This document shows, in pieces, positions 19,294 to 26,921 of a DNA stretch of 64,000 nucleotides. Under the pieces are notes generated by a model. That model was not told the DNA's origin, searched no databases, and was given only the letters and a program-made list of their open reading frames with translations. The stretch lies in contig SCVA01000013.1 in NCBI GenBank assembly GCA_004297005.1, positions 54,556 to 118,555 of the forward strand. Reading direction: 5' to 3'. Each line of letters begins with the position of its first letter. The stretch's first letter is position 1. The DNA is from Nevskiaceae bacterium. GTDB lineage: Bacteria; Pseudomonadota; Gammaproteobacteria; Nevskiales; Nevskiaceae. Both the position numbers and the translations under genes were made by a program.

Positions 19294-20285
19294 ACCGCCG
19301 CCTCGGTGCGCTCGGCCAGGCGCAGCACGGCGCTGCGCGCGCGCGGGTTGCTGGCGCATTCGGCCGTACTCGGGAACACCCGCTCAAGCTCGCGCAGCGG
19401 TGCGCTGGAGGCGGCGGGCACTTCCTTGAGGTGCGCGTACTTGTCACGCGCCTGGCGCGGGCCGGCGTGGTCACGGATGAACTGCTTGACGATGCGGTCT
19501 TCCAGCGAGTGGAAGCTGATCACCGCCAGTCGGCCGCCGGGCGCCAGCACCGCGAGGCTGGCCTGCAGCACCTGCTGCAGCACTTCCAGCTCGCCGTTGA
19601 TGTAGATGCGGATAGCCTGGAAGCTGCGCGTCGCCGGATTGATCTTGTGGCTGCGCGGGCCCGGCACCGAGGCGATCAGGCCGGCGAGCTGGGCGGTGCG
19701 GGTGATCGGCGTCTCGGCGCGGGTCTCCACCAGCTTCTTGGCGATGCGCCGGCTATTGCGCTCCTCTCCGTAGAGAAACAGTACGTCGGCGATCTCCTCT
19801 TCCTTGGCGCGCGCCAGCCATTCCGCAGCCGACAGTCCGGCGCGCGGATTCATGCGCATGTCCAGCGGGCCGTCGTGGGAAAACGAGAAGCCGCGCTCGG
19901 CATCGTCGAACTGCGGACTGGAGACGCCCAGGTCAAGCAGGATGCCGTCGACCTTGCCAAGAAAACCTTCCGCCGCCGCAACCTCGGCCAGGGCGGAAAA
20001 ATTACGGGCATGGAAATGAAAGCCGGGACGCGCTGCGAAGTCGGCACGCGCGCAGGCCTCGGCCTCCGGATCCTGGTCGAAGGCATGCAGGCTGCCGCCG
20101 CGCAGCGCATCGAGGATGGCGCCGGAATGGCCGCCGCGGCCGAAGGTGCCGTCCACATACAGGCCTTGCGGACGCGCAGCGACGCCGAGGCCGGTGAGCG
20201 CCTCGTCGAGCATCACCGGCCGGTGCGCGTACATATCGCTATTGGCCCCCGGCGTGGTGGTGCGGGGAAAGTGGGCTCCGTCCAT
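19290..20285 (-). CDS. rsmH: 16S rRNA (cytosine(1402)-N(4))-methyltransferase
   Basis: SAM-dependent methylation of C1402 in the ribosomal P site. The protein has DGTFGRGGHSGAIL (SAM loop), ILLDLGVSSPQFDDAERGFS, PLDMRMNP and FHSLEDRIVKQF, all diagnostic. The frame opens with ATG at 20285 (331 aa). An internal ATG at 20234 (MYAHRPVMLDEAL) matches the usual family N-terminus better and is a serious alternative (314 aa). Neither has a strong Shine-Dalgarno. Confidence 0.96.
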   Translation of the reverse strand: MDGAHFPRTTTPGANSDMYAHRPVMLDEALTGLGVAARPQGLYVDGTFGRGGHSGAILDALRGGSLHAFDQDPEAEACARADFAARPGFHFHARNFSALAEVAAAEGFLGKVDGILLDLGVSSPQFDDAERGFSFSHDGPLDMRMNPRAGLSAAEWLARAKEEEIADVLFLYGEERNSRRIAKKLVETRAETPITRTAQLAGLIASVPGPRSHKINPATRSFQAIRIYINGELEVLQQVLQASLAVLAPGGRLAVISFHSLEDRIVKQFIRDHAGPRQARDKYAHLKEVPAASSAPLRELERVFPSTAECASNPRARSAVLRLAERTEAAV

Positions 20286-20297
20286 GGCGCGCGAGCA

Positions 20298-20723
20298 TCA
20301 GATGTCGAGCGCCGCGAACGCGGCGGAGTAATCGTCGGCGATCGCGCTCTTGCGCGCCGCCCAGTCGGCTTCGCTGTAGAGCGCGAAGTAATCGACCTGA
20401 CCCACCAGCACCACCGAAGAGCCAAGCTCGGCGCGGTACTGCGCCGGCACCAGCACGCGCCCCTGGGCATCCAGCTCGACCGCCATCGCTTCGCCGACGA
20501 ACTGCAGGCGCAGGGCGGCGCGCTGCTTCAGGTCGGGATGGACAGGGATGACGTTCTTGGCGATGTGCTCGAACACCGGCTGCGGGTACAGCCGCAGGCC
20601 TTCGGGGGTGCGCGTCAGGCTGAGCTGGCCCTGCGCCTCGGACTGCAGCGAGGCACGAAAACGAGCCGGGACGGCCATGCGCCCCTTGTCGTCGATCGTC
20701 ACCGCGTGGTTGCCCGAAAACAT
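20298..20723 (-). CDS. mraZ: Transcriptional regulator MraZ
   Basis: First gene of the dcw cluster. It is an AbrB-fold DNA-binding protein that oligomerises in rings and controls its own operon. The two conserved half-site motifs are present: DDKGRMAVPARFR near the N-terminus and DAQGRVLVPAQYR in the middle. Two ATGs six bases apart are possible; the second (20723, MFSGNHAV) matches family N-termini and has GGGG eight bases upstream, so it is chosen (141 aa). MraZ boxes lie upstream at 20790-20804. Confidence 0.96.
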   Translation of the reverse strand: MFSGNHAVTIDDKGRMAVPARFRASLQSEAQGQLSLTRTPEGLRLYPQPVFEHIAKNVIPVHPDLKQRAALRLQFVGEAMAVELDAQGRVLVPAQYRAELGSSVVLVGQVDYFALYSEADWAARKSAIADDYSAAFAALDI

Positions 20724-20784
20724 CGTCATCGCCCCGGCAGAGAGTGGAGCCCCGGTAGCTCCATTTCACTCCCTTTCATGGGCG

Positions 20785-20812
20785 ATTATCCCACTTTCAA
20801 CCACTTCCGCAA
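20785..20812 (-). promoter_or_regulatory. Predicted sigma-70 promoter of the dcw cluster
   Basis: On the minus strand TTGCGG (20807-20812) and GATAAT (20785-20790) are separated by 16 bases. They lie about 60 bases upstream of mraZ. The promoter overlaps the MraZ boxes, so MraZ binding would directly block RNA polymerase. Confidence 0.65.
20790..20804 (-). promoter_or_regulatory. MraZ operator boxes
   Basis: GTGG(G/T) units recur on the minus strand with a 10-base period (20800-20804 and 20790-20794). Weaker GGGAG and TGGAG units continue the same 10-base phase closer to mraZ. Direct repeats of this type just before mraZ are the known MraZ target. The spacing and overlap with the -10/-35 spacer support autoregulation. 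Confidence 0.65.
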
Positions 20813-20814
20813 GC

Positions 20815-20945
20815 GATTTACAGCAAAAATTTGTTTGTCGGCAATGACTTAGCTCAAGTTCATTGATTGTTTTTTGTAGTCCTTAAAAATCAATATGTTG
20901 CAAAACATTTTTAATGTTGATTATTAAAAATAAATCGAAACCTGA
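20815..20945. other. AT-rich intergenic island upstream of the dcw promoter
   Basis: About 130 bases rich in A and T runs in an otherwise very GC-rich window. It contains an imperfect dyad (AATCAATATG ... AATGTTGATT) near 20888-20928. No coding frame is supported. It lies just upstream of the dcw promoter and could be an UP-element/architectural-protein site or a remnant of foreign DNA. The sequence from 20945 to 21066 returns to high GC and shows nothing recognisable. Confidence 0.6.
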
Positions 20946-21066
20946 ACGCCCGCTGAGCGGAGTTAGTTTGGATTTTGGCCCCCGGCAGTCATCGGCGAGG
21001 CCCCCACCCCGACCAGACCCCGCAGCCGGCCAGGAGATGGCTGATTCTTGCCCAAACGGACCGCCG

Positions 21067-21098
21067 CCCGCCCCGACCTTCAACCAGGTCGGGGCGGG
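21067..21098 (-). terminator. Strong hairpin downstream of rnpB, possible terminator
   Basis: A perfect 13-bp GC-rich stem (21067-21079 with 21086-21098) with a six-base loop, about 15 bases beyond the RNase P RNA 3' end on the minus strand. No U tract follows directly, so termination or 3'-end protection is inferred from position and stability. Confidence 0.5.
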
Positions 21099-21112
21099 AA
21101 CGCCATCGAAAA

Positions 21113-21512
21113 GTGGGAGCCGGCCTGTAAGCCGGGTTCTGTCATAACCGCCGCCGCTTGCGCGACGACGGCCGGGACAACCATTCCTCTAGACCCACCG
21201 TCACCGGTGGGTTCCAGCAGCCTACCCGGAAGGGACGTGGGCCACGCCTGCTGCCTTGCGGCAGCTCCTTCCCTATTTGGCCTTGCTCCGTGTGGGGTTT
21301 GCCGTGCCGGTCTGTTGCCAGACTCGCGGTGCGCTCTTACCGCACCGTTTCACCCTTGCCTGATCCCCTTGCGGGGCCATCGGCGGTTTGCTCTCTGTTG
21401 CACTTTCCGTCGGCTCGCGCCGCCCAGCCGTTAACTGGCACACTGCCCTGCGGAGCCCGGACTTTCCTCCCCCGTGTACATCACGGCGGCGGTTGTCTGA
21501 CCGGCTCCCGCA
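21113..21512 (-). ncRNA. rnpB: RNase P RNA (bacterial type A)
   Basis: Catalytic RNA that matures tRNA 5' ends. On the minus strand the 5' segment contains GAGGAAAGTCCGGGCT, followed later by CAGGGTGAAA-type and ACAGA elements: GGGTGAAACGGTGCGGTAAG and the conserved AGAGGAATGGTTGTC. The 3' end reads ACAGAACCCGGCTTACAGGC. The 5' GGGAGCCGG and 3' CCGGCTCCC pair to form helix P1, giving a molecule of about 395-400 nt. A GATAAT -10 element just upstream (21516-21521) places transcription start at the helix. Ends are approximate. Confidence 0.96.
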
Positions 21513-21515
21513 AGC

Positions 21516-21521
21516 ATTATC
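21516..21521 (-). promoter_or_regulatory. -10 element of the rnpB promoter
   Basis: GATAAT on the minus strand, located so that initiation about seven bases downstream would coincide with the 5' strand of helix P1 of RNase P RNA. A matching -35 was not clear. Confidence 0.55.
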
Positions 21522-21569
21522 GCCCATTGGCGCAGACCAAGGGCCGACAACGATCCGGAGGAGATCCAC

Positions 21570-22040
21570 ATGGGGCAGAAGAAATCCCAGCGCAGCCTGC
21601 GCTTCAGCCGTCAATTCTCGGCGCCGCGCAGCAAGGTGTTCGCGCTGTTCGCCAGCCACGAACGCTTCGGCGCCGCGCTTGGCGGCCCGGCTGGCGTCAA
21701 GCTCGGCGCCCTGCGCCGCATCAAGACCAGCGAGGAAGCAGGCAATCCGGATGGTCTCGGCTCGGTGCGTCGCATCGGCTTCGGCCCCAGCGCCTTCGAG
21801 GAAACCATCGTCGGCTTCGAGCCCGGCAAGCGGATCGAATACCGCATCAGCCGCGGCAGCCCGCTGAAGAACCACCTCGGCCAGATCGAGTTCCGCGACG
21901 TGCCGGGCGGCACCCAGGTGGACTACTCCATCCGCTTCGAACCGCGCATCCCCGGCACCGGCGGCGCCCTCGCCCTGCTGCTGCACAGCCTGATCTCCGG
22001 CGGCCTCAACCGCATCGAGAACGAGTTCGGCGCGCTCTGA
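21570..22040 (+). CDS. SRPBCC superfamily protein
   Basis: A 156-aa protein with the START/Bet v1-like helix-grip pattern: an N-terminal beta strand and helix (FSAPRSKVFALFASHERFG), central strands ending in GKRIEYRISRG, and a long C-terminal helix (LLLHSLISGGLNRIENEF). The family binds or modifies hydrophobic ligands; no substrate can be inferred. GGAGGAG lies eight bases before the ATG. It diverges from rnpB and is followed eight bases later by a BtuF-like gene, suggesting a two-gene unit. Confidence 0.8.
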   Translation: MGQKKSQRSLRFSRQFSAPRSKVFALFASHERFGAALGGPAGVKLGALRRIKTSEEAGNPDGLGSVRRIGFGPSAFEETIVGFEPGKRIEYRISRGSPLKNHLGQIEFRDVPGGTQVDYSIRFEPRIPGTGGALALLLHSLISGGLNRIENEFGAL

Positions 22041-22048
22041 ACGCTGTC

Positions 22049-22816
22049 GTGCGGATCGTCTCGCACACCTGCTCGAACACCGAGATCGTCTGCGCCCTGG
22101 GCGCGGCGGAACTGCTGGTGGGCGTCGATGCCGACTCCGACCATCCCAGCGAAGTGGTCGCCGACTTGCCGAAGCTGGGTCGCGACCTGTCGCTGGACAT
22201 CGCCGCGGTCGCCGCCCTGAAACCGGATCTGGTACTGACCTCGCGCACCCTCCCGGGCCACGATGCCCTGGTCCTCGCCCTGGAGGCCGCCGGGCTACGC
22301 ACCCTGGTCTGCGAGCCCCTGCGCCTGGCCGATGTCTATGCCGACATCGGCCGCATCGCCGAGGCTATCGGCCGCGCCGACGACGGCCGCCGCTTGGTGG
22401 CACGTATGCGCGAGGAGCTGAAGCCCCACCCGCCGCGCGGCCGCCGCCCGCGCGTGCTGCTGGAATGGTGGCCGAAGCCGGTGATCGCGCCAACGCGTGA
22501 CTCCTGGGCGACCGAGCTGATCGAACTCGCCGGCGGTGACAATCCCTGGGGCCAGCGCCCCGGCAAGAGCAGCCCGCTGAGCGAGGCGGAAATCCTCGAG
22601 GCGGCGCCAGAGCTGGTGGTGATGAGCTGGTGCGGCGTGAAGGTGGAGAACTATCGCGCCGAGCTGGTGCGGCGACGCCCGGGCTGGCAGGCCGTGCCGG
22701 CGGTGCGCGACGGACAGATCCACGCCATCAGCGAGGAATTCCTCGGCCGCCCCGGGCCGCGGCTCGTCCAGGGCTACCAGGCGCTGCGCCGCCTGATTGA
22801 GCAATACATCCAGTAA
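22049..22816 (+). CDS. BtuF-like cobalamin/metal-chelate-binding protein (helical backbone)
   Basis: A 255-aa protein from a GTG at 22049 (VRIVSHTCSNTEIVCALGA), which matches the typical first strand of the periplasmic-binding protein domain used by BtuF and siderophore receptors. The two lobes are joined by a helix around residues 105-130, and the C-terminal GRPGPRLVQGYQALRRLI is family-typical. No signal peptide is present, so it is probably cytoplasmic. No permease or ATPase lies nearby, and no cobalamin riboswitch was seen upstream. A role in vitamin B12 handling is plausible but unproven. Confidence 0.78.
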   Translation: MRIVSHTCSNTEIVCALGAAELLVGVDADSDHPSEVVADLPKLGRDLSLDIAAVAALKPDLVLTSRTLPGHDALVLALEAAGLRTLVCEPLRLADVYADIGRIAEAIGRADDGRRLVARMREELKPHPPRGRRPRVLLEWWPKPVIAPTRDSWATELIELAGGDNPWGQRPGKSSPLSEAEILEAAPELVVMSWCGVKVENYRAELVRRRPGWQAVPAVRDGQIHAISEEFLGRPGPRLVQGYQALRRLIEQYIQ

Positions 22817-22827
22817 CTCCCGAAATC

Positions 22828-24579
22828 ATGACTATTCCCAAACACCCTGGGACCGGCTTCGCGTCCATGGCTTCGCACCTGCGCTGGCATCGGCATCTGG
22901 GTCCGCTGCTGCTGGCCTCCAGCCTCTGGCTGGTCTCCTGCGACTCCGGCAGCGGCACCGCCGCTGGCGAGGGCACCGCCGAACTCGCCGAACGCGCGGA
23001 GCCGACGCTGGAAACCCGCGTTCCCGGCGTCCGCACCGTCCCCGATCCGCTCTGCCTGGAGGAATACGCCGGCACCACCGGCCTACTGACGCCCTCGCTG
23101 CTCGACGCCGGGCAGTACAGCCCGCTCGAAGGCGGTGCCGAAGCCACGCCGGAAGTCGCCCGCGAACTGCCCGAGCTGGTGCATCTGCGCGGCCGCCAGC
23201 AGTCCTACGACGGCGAGCACTACTACGCCGTGCACGAAGGCCGCATCTATCTCAAGGCCAACCGCGAGACCACCGGCATCAGCGAACCCTGGCGGGCCTT
23301 GCTGCTACCGCGCTGCCTGGACGGCCAGGTGAGCGAGATCTCCGCCGACGGCAGCGTGCTGCTGGCGCTGAATCAGGCGCGGCAGATCTACACCCTCGAC
23401 TACGCCAATGGCGCCATCGGCGCCGGTGGCTGGACCCGGCGCTGGGGACCGTTCTTCTGGACCGATCTCGGCGGCTGGATCTTTGACGACGTACGCGACT
23501 GGGCCACCAGCCATTTCACCGGCAGCGACGAGTACTTCATCGACGGCGGCGGTTACCAGCAGGCGCCGGCCGGCATCCTCAACGTCTTCCTGCTGCGCGG
23601 CGATGGACTCCGCATCACCTATCTCGACCCCTGGCTGCCGATGGACGAAAGCCGCGAGGTCTGCGGCCCCGAGCGCGGCACCACGGTGATGGCGGGCCTG
23701 AGCGGCAGCGGTTCGACCGCGATGGTGGTGGGCGCCGACGGCGAGATCTATACCCGCCTCTACGAGTTCGACGTTTCCGGCGGTAACGCCGTCTTCCTCG
23801 ACTACAGTTGGCAGGATCAGCGCGAGCTGGCGCAGCCGAAGATCCAGTTGCCGCCACCGGACTGGGTACGGCATCCGCGGGTGCCGGGGCGCATCACCGA
23901 CCGCATCAGCCTGCGCAAGCTGCCGCCCGGCAGCGAACACCGCCTGATGCGCGTCGAAGGCCTGGATGCCGCCGGCAACAGCGGCTACTGGGAGAAGGAC
24001 CAGGCCGACACCGAAGCCCGCGCCTGGCACTTCGTCGCCACTGGCGAACCTCTGCAAGGGCGCCTGCTGCCCCTGCCGCAACCGCATCGCGGCGAGGCCG
24101 AGGACTATCAGTATCAGGGCGGGCTCGACGGCTATTCCGCCGAACTGCTCGACTTCAACCCCTATTGCTCACCGGCCAGACTGCGCGTGGATGTCGCCGG
24201 CGAGGCGGTGGAACTGGAACTGCACAGCACCGACGGCCTGCGCCAGGAACGCCGGGCGCGCGGCCTGGACCTCTACCCACGCTATTACCGCGCGGCGGTG
24301 AAAGTCCCCGAGCCGCTCTGGCAGACCCGCGGCCAGCGCTCGGCGGCGGTGCAGGCCTTCCTGAGCAAGCACTTCGCCGAGCGGCCGGTGCTGGAAACCG
24401 AGCTCTACGCGACGCTGGGGCAAGTCCGCATCGCCCAGGCCTGCTGGACGCTGTCGCGCGAAGTGGGAGATCTGCTGGGCGCACTCACCCAGCCACCGCT
24501 GGTCGACCCGGGCACCGTGCTGGCGATCCTGCTGGCGCAGCAGGAAGACGGCCGTCAGCCGCCGCTCTGTCTGCTCTAG
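22828..24579 (+). CDS. Large predicted lipoprotein, function unknown
   Basis: A 583-aa protein not recognised as any named family. The N-terminus has a lipoprotein signal: a basic stretch, the hydrophobic core GPLLLASSLWLVS and lipobox cysteine C38 (C25 if translation begins at the second ATG, 22867). The mature protein is rich in Tyr/Trp and acidic residues, with GDG and DGEIYTRLYEFD-like segments (around residues 270-315) that could be beta-propeller blades. The gene follows the BtuF-like gene by 11 bases and may be cotranscribed with it. Only four bases separate its stop from convergent hisD. Neither start has a good Shine-Dalgarno. Confidence 0.7.
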   Translation: MTIPKHPGTGFASMASHLRWHRHLGPLLLASSLWLVSCDSGSGTAAGEGTAELAERAEPTLETRVPGVRTVPDPLCLEEYAGTTGLLTPSLLDAGQYSPLEGGAEATPEVARELPELVHLRGRQQSYDGEHYYAVHEGRIYLKANRETTGISEPWRALLLPRCLDGQVSEISADGSVLLALNQARQIYTLDYANGAIGAGGWTRRWGPFFWTDLGGWIFDDVRDWATSHFTGSDEYFIDGGGYQQAPAGILNVFLLRGDGLRITYLDPWLPMDESREVCGPERGTTVMAGLSGSGSTAMVVGADGEIYTRLYEFDVSGGNAVFLDYSWQDQRELAQPKIQLPPPDWVRHPRVPGRITDRISLRKLPPGSEHRLMRVEGLDAAGNSGYWEKDQADTEARAWHFVATGEPLQGRLLPLPQPHRGEAEDYQYQGGLDGYSAELLDFNPYCSPARLRVDVAGEAVELELHSTDGLRQERRARGLDLYPRYYRAAVKVPEPLWQTRGQRSAAVQAFLSKHFAERPVLETELYATLGQVRIAQACWTLSREVGDLLGALTQPPLVDPGTVLAILLAQQEDGRQPPLCLL

Positions 24580-24582
24580 GAT

Positions 24583-25887
24583 CTAGCCGCGGTCGCGGGC
24601 GCTGGCGGCGTGCGCCTGCAGGCCCTCGGCATCGGCGAGCGCGCCAGCGATGCGCGCCAGCGGCTTGGCACCCGCGGGCGTGCAGCGGATCAGGCTGGCG
24701 CGCTTCTGGAACTCGTAGACGCCCAGCGGATTGGAAAAGCGCGCGGCGCGGCTGGTTGGCAGCACGTGGTTGGGGCCGGCGCAGTAATCGCCGAAGGCTT
24801 CCGGCGTGTGCCGGCCCAGGAAGATCGCGCCAGCGTGGCGTATCAGCGGCAGCAGCGCCTCCGGCTCGGCCACCGAGAGCTCCAGATGCTCGGCGGCGAC
24901 GCGGTTGGCCAGCGCGGCCGCCTCGGCGAGATCGCGCACCCGCACCAGGGCGCCGCGCTCGCGCAGGGCGGCGCGGGCAATCTCGGCGCGCGGCAACTCG
25001 GCGATGCGCGCGTCCAGCGCCACCTGCACGGCGTCGAGGAAGGCGGCGTCCGGCGACAGCAGGATGGACTGCGCGTCCTCGTCGTGCTCGGCCTGGCTGA
25101 ACAGGTCCATGGCGATCCAGGCCGGATCGGTCGCCCCGTCGCAGATCACCAGGATCTCCGAGGGCCCGGCGATGGCGTCGATGCCGACGCGGCCGAACAC
25201 CAGACGCTTGGCGGCGGCGACATAGGCGTTACCGGGGCCAAAGATCTTGTCCACCGCCGGCACCGTCGCGGTGCCGTAGGCCAGGGCGGCCACGGCCTGC
25301 GCGCCGCCGATGGTGAAGACGCGGTCCACGCCGGCGAGATGCGCCGCCGCCAGCACCGTGGCATTGGCTTCGCCACCCGGCGTGGGGGTGACCATCACCA
25401 GCTCGCCGACGCCGGCGACCTTGGCCGGGATGGCGTTCATCAGCACGCTGGAGGGATAGGCCGCCTTGCCGCCCGGCACGTAGAGCCCGGCGCGGTCCAG
25501 CGCGGTGACCCGCTGGCCGAGGGTATTGCCGTGCTCGTCCTCGAAGCTCCACTCGGCGATCTTCTGCCGCTCGGCATAGGCGCGGATGCGCGCGGCAGCG
25601 GCTTCCAGCGCCTGCTTCAACTCCGGCGCCAGGCCCTCCCAGGCCGCCTGCAGCGCCGCCTTCGGCAGCTCCAGCTCGGCGGCGCCGGCCAGCGCGCGGC
25701 GGTCAAAGCGGGCGGTGTATTCCACCAGTGCGGCGTCACCACGCAGGCGGATCGCCTCGACGATCTCGGCCGTGCGCGCAGCGACTTCCGGCGCAGACTC
25801 GGGCGCGCGGTCGAGCAGCGCCGTGAACGCCGCCTCGAAGCCCGCCTCGGCGCTGTCGAGCCGGCGGATGGCGACCGCTTCAGCCAC
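24583..25887 (-). CDS. hisD: Histidinol dehydrogenase
   Basis: Zinc-dependent NAD enzyme for the last two oxidations of histidine synthesis. The 434-aa protein shows [49 protein letters not shown] and [19 protein letters not shown], including catalytic and metal-binding His/Glu/Asp residues. It overlaps hisG by eight bases. The remaining histidine genes are not in the window. Confidence 0.97.
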   Translation of the reverse strand: MAEAVAIRRLDSAEAGFEAAFTALLDRAPESAPEVAARTAEIVEAIRLRGDAALVEYTARFDRRALAGAAELELPKAALQAAWEGLAPELKQALEAAAARIRAYAERQKIAEWSFEDEHGNTLGQRVTALDRAGLYVPGGKAAYPSSVLMNAIPAKVAGVGELVMVTPTPGGEANATVLAAAHLAGVDRVFTIGGAQAVAALAYGTATVPAVDKIFGPGNAYVAAAKRLVFGRVGIDAIAGPSEILVICDGATDPAWIAMDLFSQAEHDEDAQSILLSPDAAFLDAVQVALDARIAELPRAEIARAALRERGALVRVRDLAEAAALANRVAAEHLELSVAEPEALLPLIRHAGAIFLGRHTPEAFGDYCAGPNHVLPTSRAARFSNPLGVYEFQKRASLIRCTPAGAKPLARIAGALADAEGLQAHAASARDRG

Positions 25888-26515
25888 GAATCGTCGCCTC
25901 GAACTGCGCCAGCAGCTCGCGGATGCGCGCGTGCTTCATCTTCATCGAGGCCTTGTTGACCACCAGCCGCGAGGTCACCGGGCCGATCTGCTCGATCTCG
26001 ACCAGACCGTTGGCGAGCAGGGTCTTGCCGGTGGCGACCAGATCGACGATCACGTCCGACAGGCCCACCAGCGGCGCCAGCTCCATGGAGCCGTAGAGCT
26101 TGATGATCTCCACCTGCTCGCCGCGCGCGGCGTAGTGGCGTTTGGTGATTTCCGGGTACTTGGTCGCCACTCGCAGGCGCTTGCCCGGCTGCGGCGCATA
26201 GCCCTTGGGCGCGGCCACGGAGAGCCGGCAGCGGGCGATGTTGAGGTCCAGCGGCTCGTAGAGCGCGGCGCCGCCGTGCTCCATCAGGATGTCCTTGCCG
26301 ACGATGCCCATGTCGGCCGCGCCGTATTCCACATAGGTGGGGACGTCAGTGGGGCGGATGATCAGGAACTGCACGTCCGCCGCCTTGCTCGGCACCCGCA
26401 GCAGGCGGTCGATGTCGCCGGCCGGCTCCAGGCCCAGGGCTGACAGCAGCGGCAGCGATTCCTCGAGGATGCGACCCTTGGAGAGGGCGATGGTGACGAC
26501 GTTGGCGGAGTTCAT
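25880..26515 (-). CDS. hisG: ATP phosphoribosyltransferase, short form
   Basis: First step of histidine synthesis, joining ATP and PRPP. At 211 aa it is the short HisG(S) class, which lacks the C-terminal regulatory domain and normally needs HisZ as partner; hisZ is not in this window. The PRPP-binding segment [17 protein letters not shown] is present near residue 150. Its start codon lies 13 bases from the end of structured repeat copy B. The hisGD leader, and probably its promoter, must therefore lie in or beyond the repeat. Confidence 0.95.
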   Translation of the reverse strand: MNSANVVTIALSKGRILEESLPLLSALGLEPAGDIDRLLRVPSKAADVQFLIIRPTDVPTYVEYGAADMGIVGKDILMEHGGAALYEPLDLNIARCRLSVAAPKGYAPQPGKRLRVATKYPEITKRHYAARGEQVEIIKLYGSMELAPLVGLSDVIVDLVATGKTLLANGLVEIEQIGPVTSRLVVNKASMKMKHARIRELLAQFEATIRG

Positions 26516-26527
26516 GGCGCGCGCATT

Positions 26528-26800
26528 CTAGGGTGTGTTGGCAATAAATACGTCGTTGCGGCGGAAGGCTGTTTTGGGGCAGTGCAAGGAAGGCAGTGTG
26601 CGCAATAGCGGGCCTATTGAAACACTGGCTGACGCGGCAATGCCCCAAAACCGTCCCGCCCCGAAGGGTTGCTGACCAAAATTGCGTCATGCGGCGTTGC
26701 CCGCCTAGCGAAGGCAACCGGCCTTCGCGTCGGCAGGCGCCTTGCCTGACGCAATTTTGACCGGCAACGCAACGACGTATTTATTGCCAACACACCCTAG
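26528..26800. mobile_element. Structured dispersed repeat, copy B (MITE-like, perfect terminal inverted repeats)
   Basis: The arms 26528-26559 and 26769-26800 are perfect 32-nt inverted repeats ending in CTAG, consistent with an inner 265-bp element flanked by a CTAG target duplication (palindromic, so it cannot be resolved). Inside, stem P2 pairs 26571-26585 with 26637-26651 (51-nt loop). Stem P4 pairs 26677-26689 with 26747-26759 (57-nt loop). The 18-nt core at 26655-26672 differs from copy A by one base. The arms and P2/P4 differ from copy A but keep pairing. No protein is encoded. A YTAR-type target suggests mobilisation by an IS5-like transposase (inference). Confidence 0.9.
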
Positions 26801-26921
26801 GTAGCTGGCCCCGGAAAGTCTCATCACCCTGCGACGTCGCCGTCATAAACTCCGCCTATAAACCCTCGGCACGGCCCTTGCGGTCCTTACACTGAGGCCA
26901 CGGCAGAGTCTGGAGTCCGGC

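Noticed and set aside
22041..22048. Cobalamin riboswitch for the BtuF-like gene
   Set aside because: Only eight bases separate it from the preceding gene, and the region before 21570 is rnpB; no riboswitch core was seen.
21158..22816. A 552-codon plus-strand frame running through 21158-22816
   Set aside because: Its first half lies antisense to RNase P RNA and across the SRPBCC gene in another frame. Only the part after 22049 resembles a protein family (BtuF-like).
26528..26800. A transposase or short peptide inside the structured repeat
   Set aside because: No frame of meaningful length exists in either copy, and the conserved parts are stems and a short core rather than codons.
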